Shown: positions 1 to 7,915 of the stretch, in pieces
Layout: every line of letters starts with the position of its first letter
Numbering within the stretch: position 1 is the first letter of the stretch
Origin: Gammaproteobacteria bacterium
GTDB taxonomy: Bacteria > Pseudomonadota > Gammaproteobacteria > Pseudomonadales > Porticoccaceae
Direction of reading: 5' to 3'
DNA length: 64,000 nt
Assembly (NCBI GenBank): GCA_016708925.1
Contig: JADJET010000009.1
Span: 62,001 to 126,000, forward strand
Made by a program: the position numbers and the translations under genes
The notes under the pieces: generated by a model
Databases searched by the model: none
What the model was told of the DNA's origin: nothing
The model's input: the letters and a program-made list of their open reading frames with translations, nothing else

Positions 1-96
1 CGCGGTGAGATTGGGTTCGGTCGCGCGCCGCCAGCGCCGGTACAGCCAGGGCAGGGGTGCCAGCGCGAGCAGCCAGGGCCACTCCAGACTTACCAC
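1..96 (-). CDS. VWA-domain (BatA-like) protein, N-terminal fragment
   Basis: Only the first 32 codons are inside the window; the gene runs off the left edge. It starts at a GTG (94-96) that overlaps the end of the DUF4381 gene by 7 bases. The visible peptide is hydrophobic and Trp/Pro/Leu-rich (EWPWLLALAPLPWLYRR), which is how the membrane-anchored von Willebrand factor A proteins of MoxR operons usually begin. Position after moxR, DUF58 and DUF4381 genes is the main support; the VWA domain itself is not visible. Confidence 0.6.
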   Translation of the reverse strand, partial: MVSLEWPWLLALAPLPWLYRRWRRATEPNLTA

Positions 97-584
97 AGCG
101 GGCCTCCGGCGCGGCGAATCCATTCCCGCGTCACTACAAACAGGGTCCGCGCCTCGGTCTTGGTCAGCGCTTCCGGTGTCGGCGCATAGAGCAGCCGGGC
201 GACCTTGTCGAGGGCCAGCGCCGCCTTCAGTCGGCTGTCGCTGGTGGCATCGATCAGCACCAGCAATTCATCCGTCGGCAGAGCGGCGGCCTGCTCGTGC
301 AGCGGGATCGAGCGGGCGGTCTGGCGGGCGAGCACCAGCAGCGCCTTGGCCAGGCGCGCGCTGTCGCCGTCGCGTTCGAAGTCGCGCCACAACTGATCGA
401 CGCGGCGCTTGGCTTCTCGGGCGAAGCGCCGATTCCGGTGGCGGCGCCGCGCGGCCAGCAGTCCCCAGGCGGTGAGCAGAATCACCAGCAGCGCCAGGAT
501 CCACCAGCCCGGGGCCGGCGGCCACCAGGACGGCGGTGGCGGGGGATGGATGTCGCGCAATTGCGCGAGCGGATCGGGGGTCAT
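90..584 (-). CDS. DUF4381 domain-containing membrane protein
   Basis: 164 residues. A proline/tryptophan-rich N-terminus is followed by one membrane segment (about residues 27-46) and a basic, helical cytoplasmic part. This fits the DUF4381 family that sits between the DUF58 and VWA genes of MoxR operons. The start ATG overlaps the DUF58 stop in an ATGA arrangement, so translation is probably coupled. The exact function is unknown; these operons are thought to act in folding or metal insertion of envelope or complex proteins. Confidence 0.75.
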   Translation of the reverse strand: MTPDPLAQLRDIHPPPPPSWWPPAPGWWILALLVILLTAWGLLAARRRHRNRRFAREAKRRVDQLWRDFERDGDSARLAKALLVLARQTARSIPLHEQAAALPTDELLVLIDATSDSRLKAALALDKVARLLYAPTPEALTKTEARTLFVVTREWIRRAGGPLW

Positions 585-1522
585 CGGCGGCCTCCGCGCG
601 TGCTGCCGTAGTGGCGGCGCAGCAGCACTTGCGGATCCTCGGCGGTGGAGATCCGGATCAGACTCAGGTTCAGCCGGTTCGCCAATGCTTGCAGACCGGC
701 GTTTCTGAGGTGAGCTCGCTGCTCGAATTCGCGGCGCGCATCGGGATTGCGGCTGTCGATAACCCGCAGTTGATTCGCGGCGGTGCGGACCGTGTAGCGC
801 CCGGGCGGTGGCAGCGCCGTTTCCAGGGGATCCTGCACCGCCATCAGGGTGATGTCGCAGTGGCGCGACAACTCGAACAGTTGACGTTCGACGCCCGGCT
901 GGTCCGCCAGGTCGTAAAAATCGCTGATCAGGAACAGGGCGGCGCCGGGATGGGCGATACGCCGCACTTCTTCGATCATTTGTTCCAGATGGTGGCGGTC
1001 CGCTTGCGGCGCGACCAATTGCCGTGCGGTTTCACTCAGCGCGCGCAGCAGGTGGAGTACTCCCAGGTGCCCGCGTCCGGCGCGGATGTGGTGCGCGGTG
1101 GCGGTGCCGAAGACCAGACCGCCGATGCGGTCGCCGGCGCGGGCGCCGGTCCAGGCCAGGGTCGCGGCGAGCTCGCAGGCGACCGTCGACTTGAGGCGCT
1201 GGCTGCCGAAGAACATGGGCTGGCGTAGATCGACGACCAGATGCACCGGGCGCTCGCGCTCTTCGCGAAACACCTTGGTGTGGGGTTCGCTGCGCCGCGC
1301 GGTGACGCGCCAGTCGATGCTGCGCACGTCGTCGCCGGGCTGATAGACGCGCACTTCCTCGAATTCCATGCCGCGCCCGCGCCGGCGCGAGCTGTGGCCG
1401 CCGCCGGTGGTGCGGGCGACGCGGCGCGGAAACAGCCCGAGGTGCCGCGCGTGGTGGCGCAGTCGTGCCAGACTTTCCGCGCTGGGCGCGACGGCGCCCG
1501 GTACCGGGTCGGAGTGGGTCAT
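581..1522 (-). CDS. DUF58 domain-containing protein
   Basis: 313 residues from the ATG at 1520-1522, which lies 10 bases after the moxR stop. An in-frame upstream start at 1636 would overlap moxR by about 100 bases and is rejected. The DUF58 signature GDDVRSIDWRVTAR is at about residues 63-76, after a basic N-terminus, and a VWA-like fold follows. Members are partners of MoxR AAA+ ATPases. It is the second gene of a four-gene operon (moxR, DUF58, DUF4381, VWA). The client protein of this particular set cannot be read from the sequence. Confidence 0.85.
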   Translation of the reverse strand: MTHSDPVPGAVAPSAESLARLRHHARHLGLFPRRVARTTGGGHSSRRRGRGMEFEEVRVYQPGDDVRSIDWRVTARRSEPHTKVFREERERPVHLVVDLRQPMFFGSQRLKSTVACELAATLAWTGARAGDRIGGLVFGTATAHHIRAGRGHLGVLHLLRALSETARQLVAPQADRHHLEQMIEEVRRIAHPGAALFLISDFYDLADQPGVERQLFELSRHCDITLMAVQDPLETALPPPGRYTVRTAANQLRVIDSRNPDARREFEQRAHLRNAGLQALANRLNLSLIRISTAEDPQVLLRRHYGSTRGGRR

Positions 1523-1532
1523 GGAATCCGGC

Positions 1533-2510
1533 TCAGGCGGACGGAACGGCAGCGAGCAGTTGCGCGATCGCCTGACCGGTGGTGACGCCTTCGGCTTCGG
1601 CCTCGAAATTGAGCAGGATCCGGTGGCGCAGGACATCGGGCGCGATGTCGCGAATATCGTCCGGGGTGACGTAGTCGCGGTCGTCCAGCCAGGCCATCAC
1701 GCGCGCACAGCGATCGAGCGCAATGGTGGCGCGGGGACTCGCGCCATAGTTTATCCAGTTTTTGATGTTAGGGCCGTATCCCTTTGTATTTCTTGTCGCC
1801 AGGATCAATTGAACGAGGTATTCCTCGACGGCGGAGTCCATGTGCACGGCGAGTGCTTCACGGCGCGCGGCGAAGATCACGTCCTGTGTCAGAGGCGAAA
1901 ACGGCGTGCCGGTGGTGCCGGCGGCCTCATCGCGGGCCAGCGCCAGGATGCGGCGCTCGGCGGCCGCGTCGGGATAATCGACCAGCACATGCAGCAGGAA
2001 GCGATCCAGTTGGGCCTCGGGCAACGGGTAGGTGCCTTCCTGTTCGATGGGATTCTGGGTGGCCATCACCAGAAACAGCGGCGGCAGCGGATAGGTTTTC
2101 GCGCCCACGCTGATCTGGCGTTCGCCCATGGCTTCGAGCAGCGCGGCCTGGACTTTGGCGGGCGCGCGGTTGATCTCGTCGGCGAGTACCAGATTGTGAA
2201 ACAGCGGGCCGGGCTGAAACGTGAAGGAGCCGGTTTCCGGGCGATAGATGTCGGAGCCGGTGATGTCCGACGGCAGCAGATCCGGGGTGAACTGAATGCG
2301 GTGGAAATCGGCGGCAATGGCGCCGGCCAGCGAGCTGATGGCGCGGGTCTTGGCCAGGCCGGGCGCGCCTTCGACCAGCAGGTGGCCGTCGGCGAGCAGG
2401 GCGATCACCAGGCGCTGACAGAGTCCCGACTGGCCGACGATGCGGTGGTTGAGGTGGTGGAGCAAGGCGTGCAGCTGTTCGCGGGGTGACATATGTGCGC
2501 CGGGTGACAT
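1533..2510 (-). CDS. MoxR-family AAA+ ATPase
   Basis: 325 residues if started at the ATG at 2508-2510, which has an AAGGA about 5 bases upstream; a second in-frame ATG at 2490-2492 lacks a good ribosome site. Walker A is GAPGLAKT (about residues 48-55), Walker B is LADEINRAP, and the sensor region reads ATQNPIEQEGTYPLPEAQ, all typical of MoxR. A much longer reading frame extends upstream but opposes pyrD and is not credible. First gene of the MoxR/DUF58/DUF4381/VWA operon, whose products are thought to form a chaperone-like module acting on membrane or secreted complexes. Confidence 0.9.
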   Translation of the reverse strand: MSPGAHMSPREQLHALLHHLNHRIVGQSGLCQRLVIALLADGHLLVEGAPGLAKTRAISSLAGAIAADFHRIQFTPDLLPSDITGSDIYRPETGSFTFQPGPLFHNLVLADEINRAPAKVQAALLEAMGERQISVGAKTYPLPPLFLVMATQNPIEQEGTYPLPEAQLDRFLLHVLVDYPDAAAERRILALARDEAAGTTGTPFSPLTQDVIFAARREALAVHMDSAVEEYLVQLILATRNTKGYGPNIKNWINYGASPRATIALDRCARVMAWLDDRDYVTPDDIRDIAPDVLRHRILLNFEAEAEGVTTGQAIAQLLAAVPSA

Positions 2511-2649
2511 GGGTTCCTTGGTCGTCGCGATGGAAGGGGCGGAATTGTGCCGGGGTTGGAGCGCGAATGGCAGTCCGGGTTCCGTGTCGAACGAACCGCC
2601 AGCGCCGAAGGCTATAATGCCGGCCCTGTCGGGATCGGTTGCCCTCGTC

Positions 2650-3672
2650 ATGTACGCCGCACTGCGCCGCGCGCTTTTCCTGCTGCCTCCCGAGACTGCG
2701 CACGCATTTGCGCTGGCGGCCCTGAAAGTTCGCGCCGGTCTGTTGCCCCTGGCACCACCGCCGGTCGCGGCGCCGATCGATGTCATGGGGCTTCGCTTTC
2801 CCAATCGCATTGGTCTGGCGGCCGGGTTCGACAAGGACGGTGTCTGTATCGACGGGCTGGGGAGTCTGGGTTTCGGCTGCATCGAAGTGGGGACGGTGAC
2901 CCCGCGTGCGCAGCCCGGCAATCCGCAACCGCGGCTGTTTCGCCTGCCCGGGCAACACGCCCTGATCAACCGTATGGGGTTCAACAATCTGGGCGTGGAT
3001 CACCTGGTGGCGCAACTCCAGCGCCGGCGTTACCCGGGCGTGCTGGGCATCAATATCGGCAAGAACCTCACCACGTCACTGGAAGCGGCAGCGGGTGACT
3101 ATTTGCTGTGCCTGGAGCGGGTTTACCCCCATGCCGACTACATCGCGGTCAATATTTCCTCGCCCAATACGCCGGGGTTGCGCGAACTTCAGTTTGGCGC
3201 CTACCTCGAGAATCTGCTCGCGCAACTGAGCGCGCGGCGGCAGCAGCTTGCGCAGCGCTGGGGGCGGCGCGTGCCGCTCGCAGTCAAGATTGCCCCCGAC
3301 ATGAGCCCGGATGAACTGCGGCAGGTGGGCGGAATTCTGGTCGCGCAGGGCATCGATGCGGTGATCGCGACCAATACCACGATTGCGCGGGATGGCGTTG
3401 CCGGCGCGCCGCACGCGACCGAAGCGGGTGGCCTGAGCGGCGCGCCCCTGCGCGAGCGCAGCACCGAAGTCGTGCGGCTGCTGGCGTCCGAGTTTGGCGC
3501 GCGCCTGCCGGTGATCGCGGTCGGTGGTGTCGAGACCGGCGCCGATGCGGCGGCCAAGATTGCCGCTGGTGCGGTGCTGGTACAGCTCTATACGGGGTTT
3601 ATCTACTGCGGTCCGGGGCTGGTCCGCGAGGCCGTCGCGGCGACCGCTCGGGCCGCCGCTTCGGCATCTTGA
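2650..3672 (+). CDS. pyrD: Dihydroorotate dehydrogenase (quinone), class 2
   Basis: 340 residues, the usual class 2 length. Oxidises dihydroorotate to orotate in pyrimidine synthesis, passing electrons to quinone at the inner membrane. Seen: an N-terminal amphipathic membrane-association helix (MYAALRRALFLLPPETAHAF), the FMN motif AGFDKDG (58-64), and NISSPNTPG (168-176) with the class 2 catalytic serine. The start ATG 2650 gives the family N-terminus; the open frame continues upstream but overlaps moxR. It is divergent from moxR and convergent with rmf, an order I know from Pseudomonas. Confidence 0.96.
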   Translation: MYAALRRALFLLPPETAHAFALAALKVRAGLLPLAPPPVAAPIDVMGLRFPNRIGLAAGFDKDGVCIDGLGSLGFGCIEVGTVTPRAQPGNPQPRLFRLPGQHALINRMGFNNLGVDHLVAQLQRRRYPGVLGINIGKNLTTSLEAAAGDYLLCLERVYPHADYIAVNISSPNTPGLRELQFGAYLENLLAQLSARRQQLAQRWGRRVPLAVKIAPDMSPDELRQVGGILVAQGIDAVIATNTTIARDGVAGAPHATEAGGLSGAPLRERSTEVVRLLASEFGARLPVIAVGGVETGADAAAKIAAGAVLVQLYTGFIYCGPGLVREAVAATARAAASAS

Positions 3673-3705
3673 TATTTATGAAGAATGATTTTTAACTATT
3701 TGAAA

Positions 3706-3912
3706 TCAAAAAGAAACGATCTTGGCCTGAACGGCGCGGAGATTGTAACCGTCGTATTGGTCGGCACGGCCTTCGCGCCAGCCCTGCAGCCAGCTCTGGC
3801 CGATTTCGGTAGCGGAATCATAGGGACAACTGGTACGTGAGCGATTGTCGGAACCGGCTTGATAGCCTTTGGTGAATACGCGTTGAAGGGGGTTGCGTTT
3901 GCATCGCTTCAT
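3706..3912 (-). CDS. rmf: Ribosome modulation factor
   Basis: 68 residues from the ATG at 3910-3912. Rmf binds 70S ribosomes in stationary phase and drives formation of inactive 100S dimers. The sequence follows the family closely: MKRCKRNPLQRVFTKGYQAG at the start, then a CPY motif and WLQGWREGRAD. It carries about 13 more C-terminal residues than the E. coli protein. The longer in-frame start at 3993 would add 27 residues not found in the family. It lies between pyrD and rlmKL, the conserved gammaproteobacterial position. Confidence 0.92.
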   Translation of the reverse strand: MKRCKRNPLQRVFTKGYQAGSDNRSRTSCPYDSATEIGQSWLQGWREGRADQYDGYNLRAVQAKIVSF

Positions 3913-4075
3913 AGACACGAATCTCCAGCCTGGGGCGCCATGAGAGCTGCCCGATGGTAAAGGTCGATTCCCCTGATGGGGAGAACAGTTCACCAGATCG
4001 ATCCACTGCTGTCGAAGATCAATCTGTCATATACAACCAACACGCTATTCCTTCCTGTAACCAATTGGTCATCTG

Positions 4076-6247
4076 ATGACGGACGCCAGACAGTGGTTTG
4101 TGACTTGCCCCCGCGGCATGGAGGGGCTGCTGGCCGCCGAGCTTGGTGGGCTCGGCGCCGAGGCGGTGAAGGAGTCGGTGTCGGGGGTGGCGGTCAGCGG
4201 CCCGGTGGCGCTGGGCTATCGCGCCTGTCTGTGGTCGCGGTTGGCCAACCGGGTGTTGCTGGTGTTACTGGAGACCGGGGTCGATGACGGCGACCAGTTG
4301 TACCGCGCCGCCAGCGAAGTGGATTGGTCGGCGCAGCTTGATCAGAACGCCAGTATTGCCGTGGATTTTATCGGCACCTGGGGCGGCGTTCGCCACACGG
4401 TATTCGGCGCGCAGCGCGTCAAGGACGCTATCGTCGATCATTTCCGCGCCATTGCTGGCGCGCGTCCCAGCGTGGATGTCGCGGACCCCGATATCCGCAT
4501 CAACGCACGGTTGCACCGCGGCCGGCTGACGCTGAGTCTGGATTTTTCCGGCGCCAGCCTGCATCGGCGCGGCTACCGGGAGCGGCAATTGACGGCTCCC
4601 CTGAAGGAAAATCTCGCCGCCGCCCTGTTGCTGCGCGCCGGCTGGCCGGAGATTGCGGCGGCCGGCGGAGAACTGCTCGACCCCATGTGCGGCAGCGGCA
4701 CCCTGGTCATCGAAGCGGCGCTGATGGCGGGGGACATCGCGCCGGGGTTGCTGCGCGAGCGCTTCGGTTTTCATGCCTGGCGGGGGTTCGATGCCGCGCT
4801 CTGGGACGAGTTGATCGCCGTGGCCGCGGCCCGGCGCGCCAGTGGAAGCGAGCGTCTGCCGCGCCTGGAAGGGCGCGATCGGGATCCGGCGGCCATCGCC
4901 ATCAGCCGTGCCAATGCCGAGACCGCGGGGCTCGGCGACCGCTTGCGCTTCGAGCGCGGACAACTGGACGATCTGGGTGCGCGCGGGGCGACAGGGCTGG
5001 TCATCACCAATCCGCCCTATGGTGAACGCCTCGGCGATGCGCAGGAGCTGGTCGCCACCTACAGCGAGCTGGGTGCCGCCATCAAGCGCCAGTGCGCGGG
5101 CTGGCGCGCCGCCATCATCACCGCCAACCCCGATCTCGGCCACGCCCTCGGGCTCAAGGCCGAACGGCGTTACCAGTTTTTCAACGGCGCGCTGGCGAGC
5201 CAGTTGCTGATCTGTTCGATCCACACGGCGGATCAAGCGGCGGCGGCGCGGGAATTTCATGAAGCGCGAGCCGAACAGCATCGCGCGGGCATCACCATGC
5301 TCGCCAACCGGCTGATCAAGAATCGCCGCCGGCTCGCCCCCTGGGTGAAGCGGGAGGAGATTCAGTGCTATCGGCTCTACGACGCCGATCTGCCGGAGTA
5401 CGCCGTCGCAATCGATTGCTACGGCGAGGCCGTGCATGTGCAGGAGTACGCGCCGCCCGCCACGGTGTCCGAGGCGACCGCCCGGCGCCGTCTCGGCGAG
5501 GTGGCGGCGGCCATCGCCGAGGTACTGCAACCGGACCCGAGCCTGGTGTTCACCAAACGCCGCGAGCGCCAGTCCGGATCCAGTCAGTATCAGCCTTTGG
5601 GCGACGGCAGCAATATGGGCGTCTTCCAGGTGCGGGAAGGGCGCGCGGTATTCGAGGTGGATCTGGCGTCGTATCTCGACACCGGCCTGTTTCTGGACCA
5701 TCGGCCGGTACGGCGCCTGATCGCCGGGCTGGCTTCGGGTCAGCGTCTGCTCAACCTGTTCTGCTACACCGCGACGGCCACCGTGCAGGCCGCCCTGGGC
5801 GGCGCCTCGGCCAGTCTCAGCATTGATCTGTCGAACACCTACCTGGACTGGGCCTATCGCAACTTTGTGCTCAACGGCATCGCCGGCGAGCGTCATCGCC
5901 TGCTGCGCGCGGATTGTCTGGATTGGCTGCGGAGCGCCGGGCATGAGCACGCCGGCGCTTTCGATCTGATCTTTCTGGATCCGCCGACATTTTCCAATTC
6001 CAAAAAAATGACCGATACCCTGGATGTCCAGCGCGATCATTCCGGTCTGATCCGCGCCAGCATGGAGCTGCTCGCGCCCGGGGGCACGCTGGTGTTTTCG
6101 AATAATTTCCGCCGCTTTCGCCTGGATGCGGAGATTGCCGAGGAGTTTGGCATCGAGAACGTATCGACACGCACGCTGGATCCCGATTTCCGGGGCGATG
6201 AGCGCATCCATCATTGTTGGCTGATCCAGCACCGGACGTCCGCGTGA
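4076..6247 (+). CDS. rlmL: Bifunctional 23S rRNA methyltransferase RlmKL (m2G2445 / m7G2069)
   Basis: 723 residues, the length of the fused gammaproteobacterial enzyme. The N-terminal half has a THUMP RNA-binding region and a Rossmann methyltransferase with the NPPYG motif (about residue 312; m2G2445 activity). The C-terminal half is a second SAM-dependent methyltransferase with FLDPPTFSNSKK (Asp at about 635; m7G2069 activity). Both modify 23S rRNA during large-subunit assembly. The start ATG 4076 gives MTDARQWFVTCPRGMEGLL, the standard N-terminus. Its TGA overlaps the GTG of the next gene. Confidence 0.96.
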   Translation: MTDARQWFVTCPRGMEGLLAAELGGLGAEAVKESVSGVAVSGPVALGYRACLWSRLANRVLLVLLETGVDDGDQLYRAASEVDWSAQLDQNASIAVDFIGTWGGVRHTVFGAQRVKDAIVDHFRAIAGARPSVDVADPDIRINARLHRGRLTLSLDFSGASLHRRGYRERQLTAPLKENLAAALLLRAGWPEIAAAGGELLDPMCGSGTLVIEAALMAGDIAPGLLRERFGFHAWRGFDAALWDELIAVAAARRASGSERLPRLEGRDRDPAAIAISRANAETAGLGDRLRFERGQLDDLGARGATGLVITNPPYGERLGDAQELVATYSELGAAIKRQCAGWRAAIITANPDLGHALGLKAERRYQFFNGALASQLLICSIHTADQAAAAREFHEARAEQHRAGITMLANRLIKNRRRLAPWVKREEIQCYRLYDADLPEYAVAIDCYGEAVHVQEYAPPATVSEATARRRLGEVAAAIAEVLQPDPSLVFTKRRERQSGSSQYQPLGDGSNMGVFQVREGRAVFEVDLASYLDTGLFLDHRPVRRLIAGLASGQRLLNLFCYTATATVQAALGGASASLSIDLSNTYLDWAYRNFVLNGIAGERHRLLRADCLDWLRSAGHEHAGAFDLIFLDPPTFSNSKKMTDTLDVQRDHSGLIRASMELLAPGGTLVFSNNFRRFRLDAEIAEEFGIENVSTRTLDPDFRGDERIHHCWLIQHRTSA

Positions 6248-6504
6248 ACTTGACCACGCTCATTCTCTATACCGGCAGCGGTTGTCACCTGTGCGAGCAG
6301 GCGCGCGCAGTTGCCGAACCGGTCGCCGCGCAGGCGGGCTGGTCTCTGGCGGAGGTGTCGATCACCGGCAACGCCGAGCTGACCGCCGCCTATGGCATCC
6401 GGATACCCGTGCTCCGTACTCCGGACGGGCACGAACTCGGCTGGCCGTTCAGCCCCGGCAAAGTCCGCCGCTGGTTGCTGGCCGCACCCTCATCAACCCC
6501 CTGA
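6244..6504 (+). CDS. Glutaredoxin-family (DUF836) protein
   Basis: 86 residues from GTG 6244, which overlaps the rlmKL stop (GTGA). It is a small thioredoxin-fold protein with a CHLC motif at residues 14-17 (YTGSGCHLCEQA), a cis-Pro region (IPVLRTPDG) and a C-terminal helix, as in DUF836 glutaredoxin-like proteins. An ATG at 6214 in the same frame would overlap rlmKL by 34 bases and adds no conserved sequence. The 3' end overlaps the convergent CorC/CNNM gene by 12 bases. Substrate unknown; likely a thiol oxidoreductase. Confidence 0.85.
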   Translation: MNLTTLILYTGSGCHLCEQARAVAEPVAAQAGWSLAEVSITGNAELTAAYGIRIPVLRTPDGHELGWPFSPGKVRRWLLAAPSSTP

Positions 6505-7824
6505 TATCGGGTCAGGGTCGGTAGCCTCCGGACTGTCCACCGGGTCCGGGATCCGGCTGGCCAGCACCTTGTCGATACGCCGGCCGTCGAGGTCGACCAC
6601 TTCGAGGTGCCACTGCTCCCAGACACCGATGTCGCCGGTGTGCGGCACGCGGCCGAGCAGCCACATCATCAGTCCGCTCAGGGTGTGATAGTGGTTCTTG
6701 TCTTCTTCGGGCACGGTCTTGAGGCCGAGACGGTCCTTGAGCTCGGGAATGGGGATCATGCCGTCGATCAGCCAAGAGCCATCCTCGCGCTGCACCGCCC
6801 AGGCTTCGTCCTGATCCCAGGGTTCGAATTCTCCGGTGACCGCTTCGAGCACGTCCTGGAGGGTTGCCAGACCCTGGACTTCCCCGTATTCGTCCACCAC
6901 GAAGGCCATCTGGGTGCGCGACACCCGGAAGTGATCGAGCAGCTCCATGCCGGACAGCGATTCCGGGACATAGGTGGGTGCGGTCAGGTGTGTATCGATA
7001 TTGACCTGTTCGCCGCGCAGGGACTGCTGCGCCACCTGCTTGGCGGTGATGATGCCGACGATATCGCCGAGACCGCCGCGACAGACCGGGAACCGGGAGT
7101 GGTCCGACTCGGTCATGCGCGCCAGATTCTCGTCGCGGGATTTTTCCAGATCGAGCCATACGATATCGGTGCGCGGTACCATCAGCGAGCCGACCTGACG
7201 CTCATCGAGGCGAAACACATTGCGCACCATCTGGCGCTCGTTTTCCTCGATCACGCCGGCCTGGGAACCTTCGTCCAGCAGCGCGTGAATCTCTTCCTCG
7301 GTCACGATGGCGGCGCCCGAGTCCTTTTGTCCCATGAGTCGCAACAGTCCGGCGGTCGACCAGCTCAGCAGATGCACGAAAGGCCGCGTGGCCACCGACA
7401 GCGCGCGCATTGGCCGCGCCACCAGGCGCGCGATGCCCTCGGGATTGATCTGGGCGATGCGCTTGGGCACCAGTTCGCCCGCGACGATCGACACATAGGT
7501 GATCACAATCACCACCAGTGCGGTCGCGCCGATCTCGCTGGGGGTTTGTGCCAGACCAAGATCCTGCAGCCTGCGTGCAAGGGGTACGGCGAGCGCGGCC
7601 TCGCCGAAGATACCGTTCAGAATGCCGATCGACGTGATGCCGATCTGAATCGTGGACAGAAACCGGGTCGGCTCGGAGCCGAGCTCGATGGCGGCGGCGG
7701 CGCCCGCGTCGCCCTCCTCGGCGAGGCGTATCAGACGCGCACGCCGCGCCGCGACCAGGGCGATTTCGGACATGGCAAAGCCGCCGTTGATCAGGATCAG
7801 TACGGCGAGAATCAGGATTTCCAT
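6493..7824 (-). CDS. CNNM/CorC-type (hemolysin-family, YtfL-like) membrane protein
   Basis: 443 residues. An N-terminal DUF21/CNNM membrane domain (about 1-190, several hydrophobic segments, with MSEIALVAARRARL early) is followed by a pair of CBS domains (about 205-325) and a C-terminal CorC/HlyC domain (about 345-425; ending near HLEVVDLDGRRIDKV). Family members are linked to Mg2+/Co2+ or other cation efflux and regulation; the 'hemolysin' label is historical. Single gene, convergent with the glutaredoxin-like gene. Confidence 0.88.
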   Translation of the reverse strand: MEILILAVLILINGGFAMSEIALVAARRARLIRLAEEGDAGAAAAIELGSEPTRFLSTIQIGITSIGILNGIFGEAALAVPLARRLQDLGLAQTPSEIGATALVVIVITYVSIVAGELVPKRIAQINPEGIARLVARPMRALSVATRPFVHLLSWSTAGLLRLMGQKDSGAAIVTEEEIHALLDEGSQAGVIEENERQMVRNVFRLDERQVGSLMVPRTDIVWLDLEKSRDENLARMTESDHSRFPVCRGGLGDIVGIITAKQVAQQSLRGEQVNIDTHLTAPTYVPESLSGMELLDHFRVSRTQMAFVVDEYGEVQGLATLQDVLEAVTGEFEPWDQDEAWAVQREDGSWLIDGMIPIPELKDRLGLKTVPEEDKNHYHTLSGLMMWLLGRVPHTGDIGVWEQWHLEVVDLDGRRIDKVLASRIPDPVDSPEATDPDPISGG

Positions 7825-7915
7825 GGTATGGCCATTGGCGGAAAGATGGCGCCGGGATGGCCCGGCGCGCGGCGTTCGGGAGGCTGCCCGCTACTGTCCG
7901 AAGCGTCCGGCATGG

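Noticed and set aside
4265..6232. 655-codon open frame antisense to rlmKL, and similar ones opposite topA, DEAD-box, acyl-CoA dehydrogenase and TonB genes
   Set aside because: All are exact antisense shadows of confidently identified genes and show no family motif.
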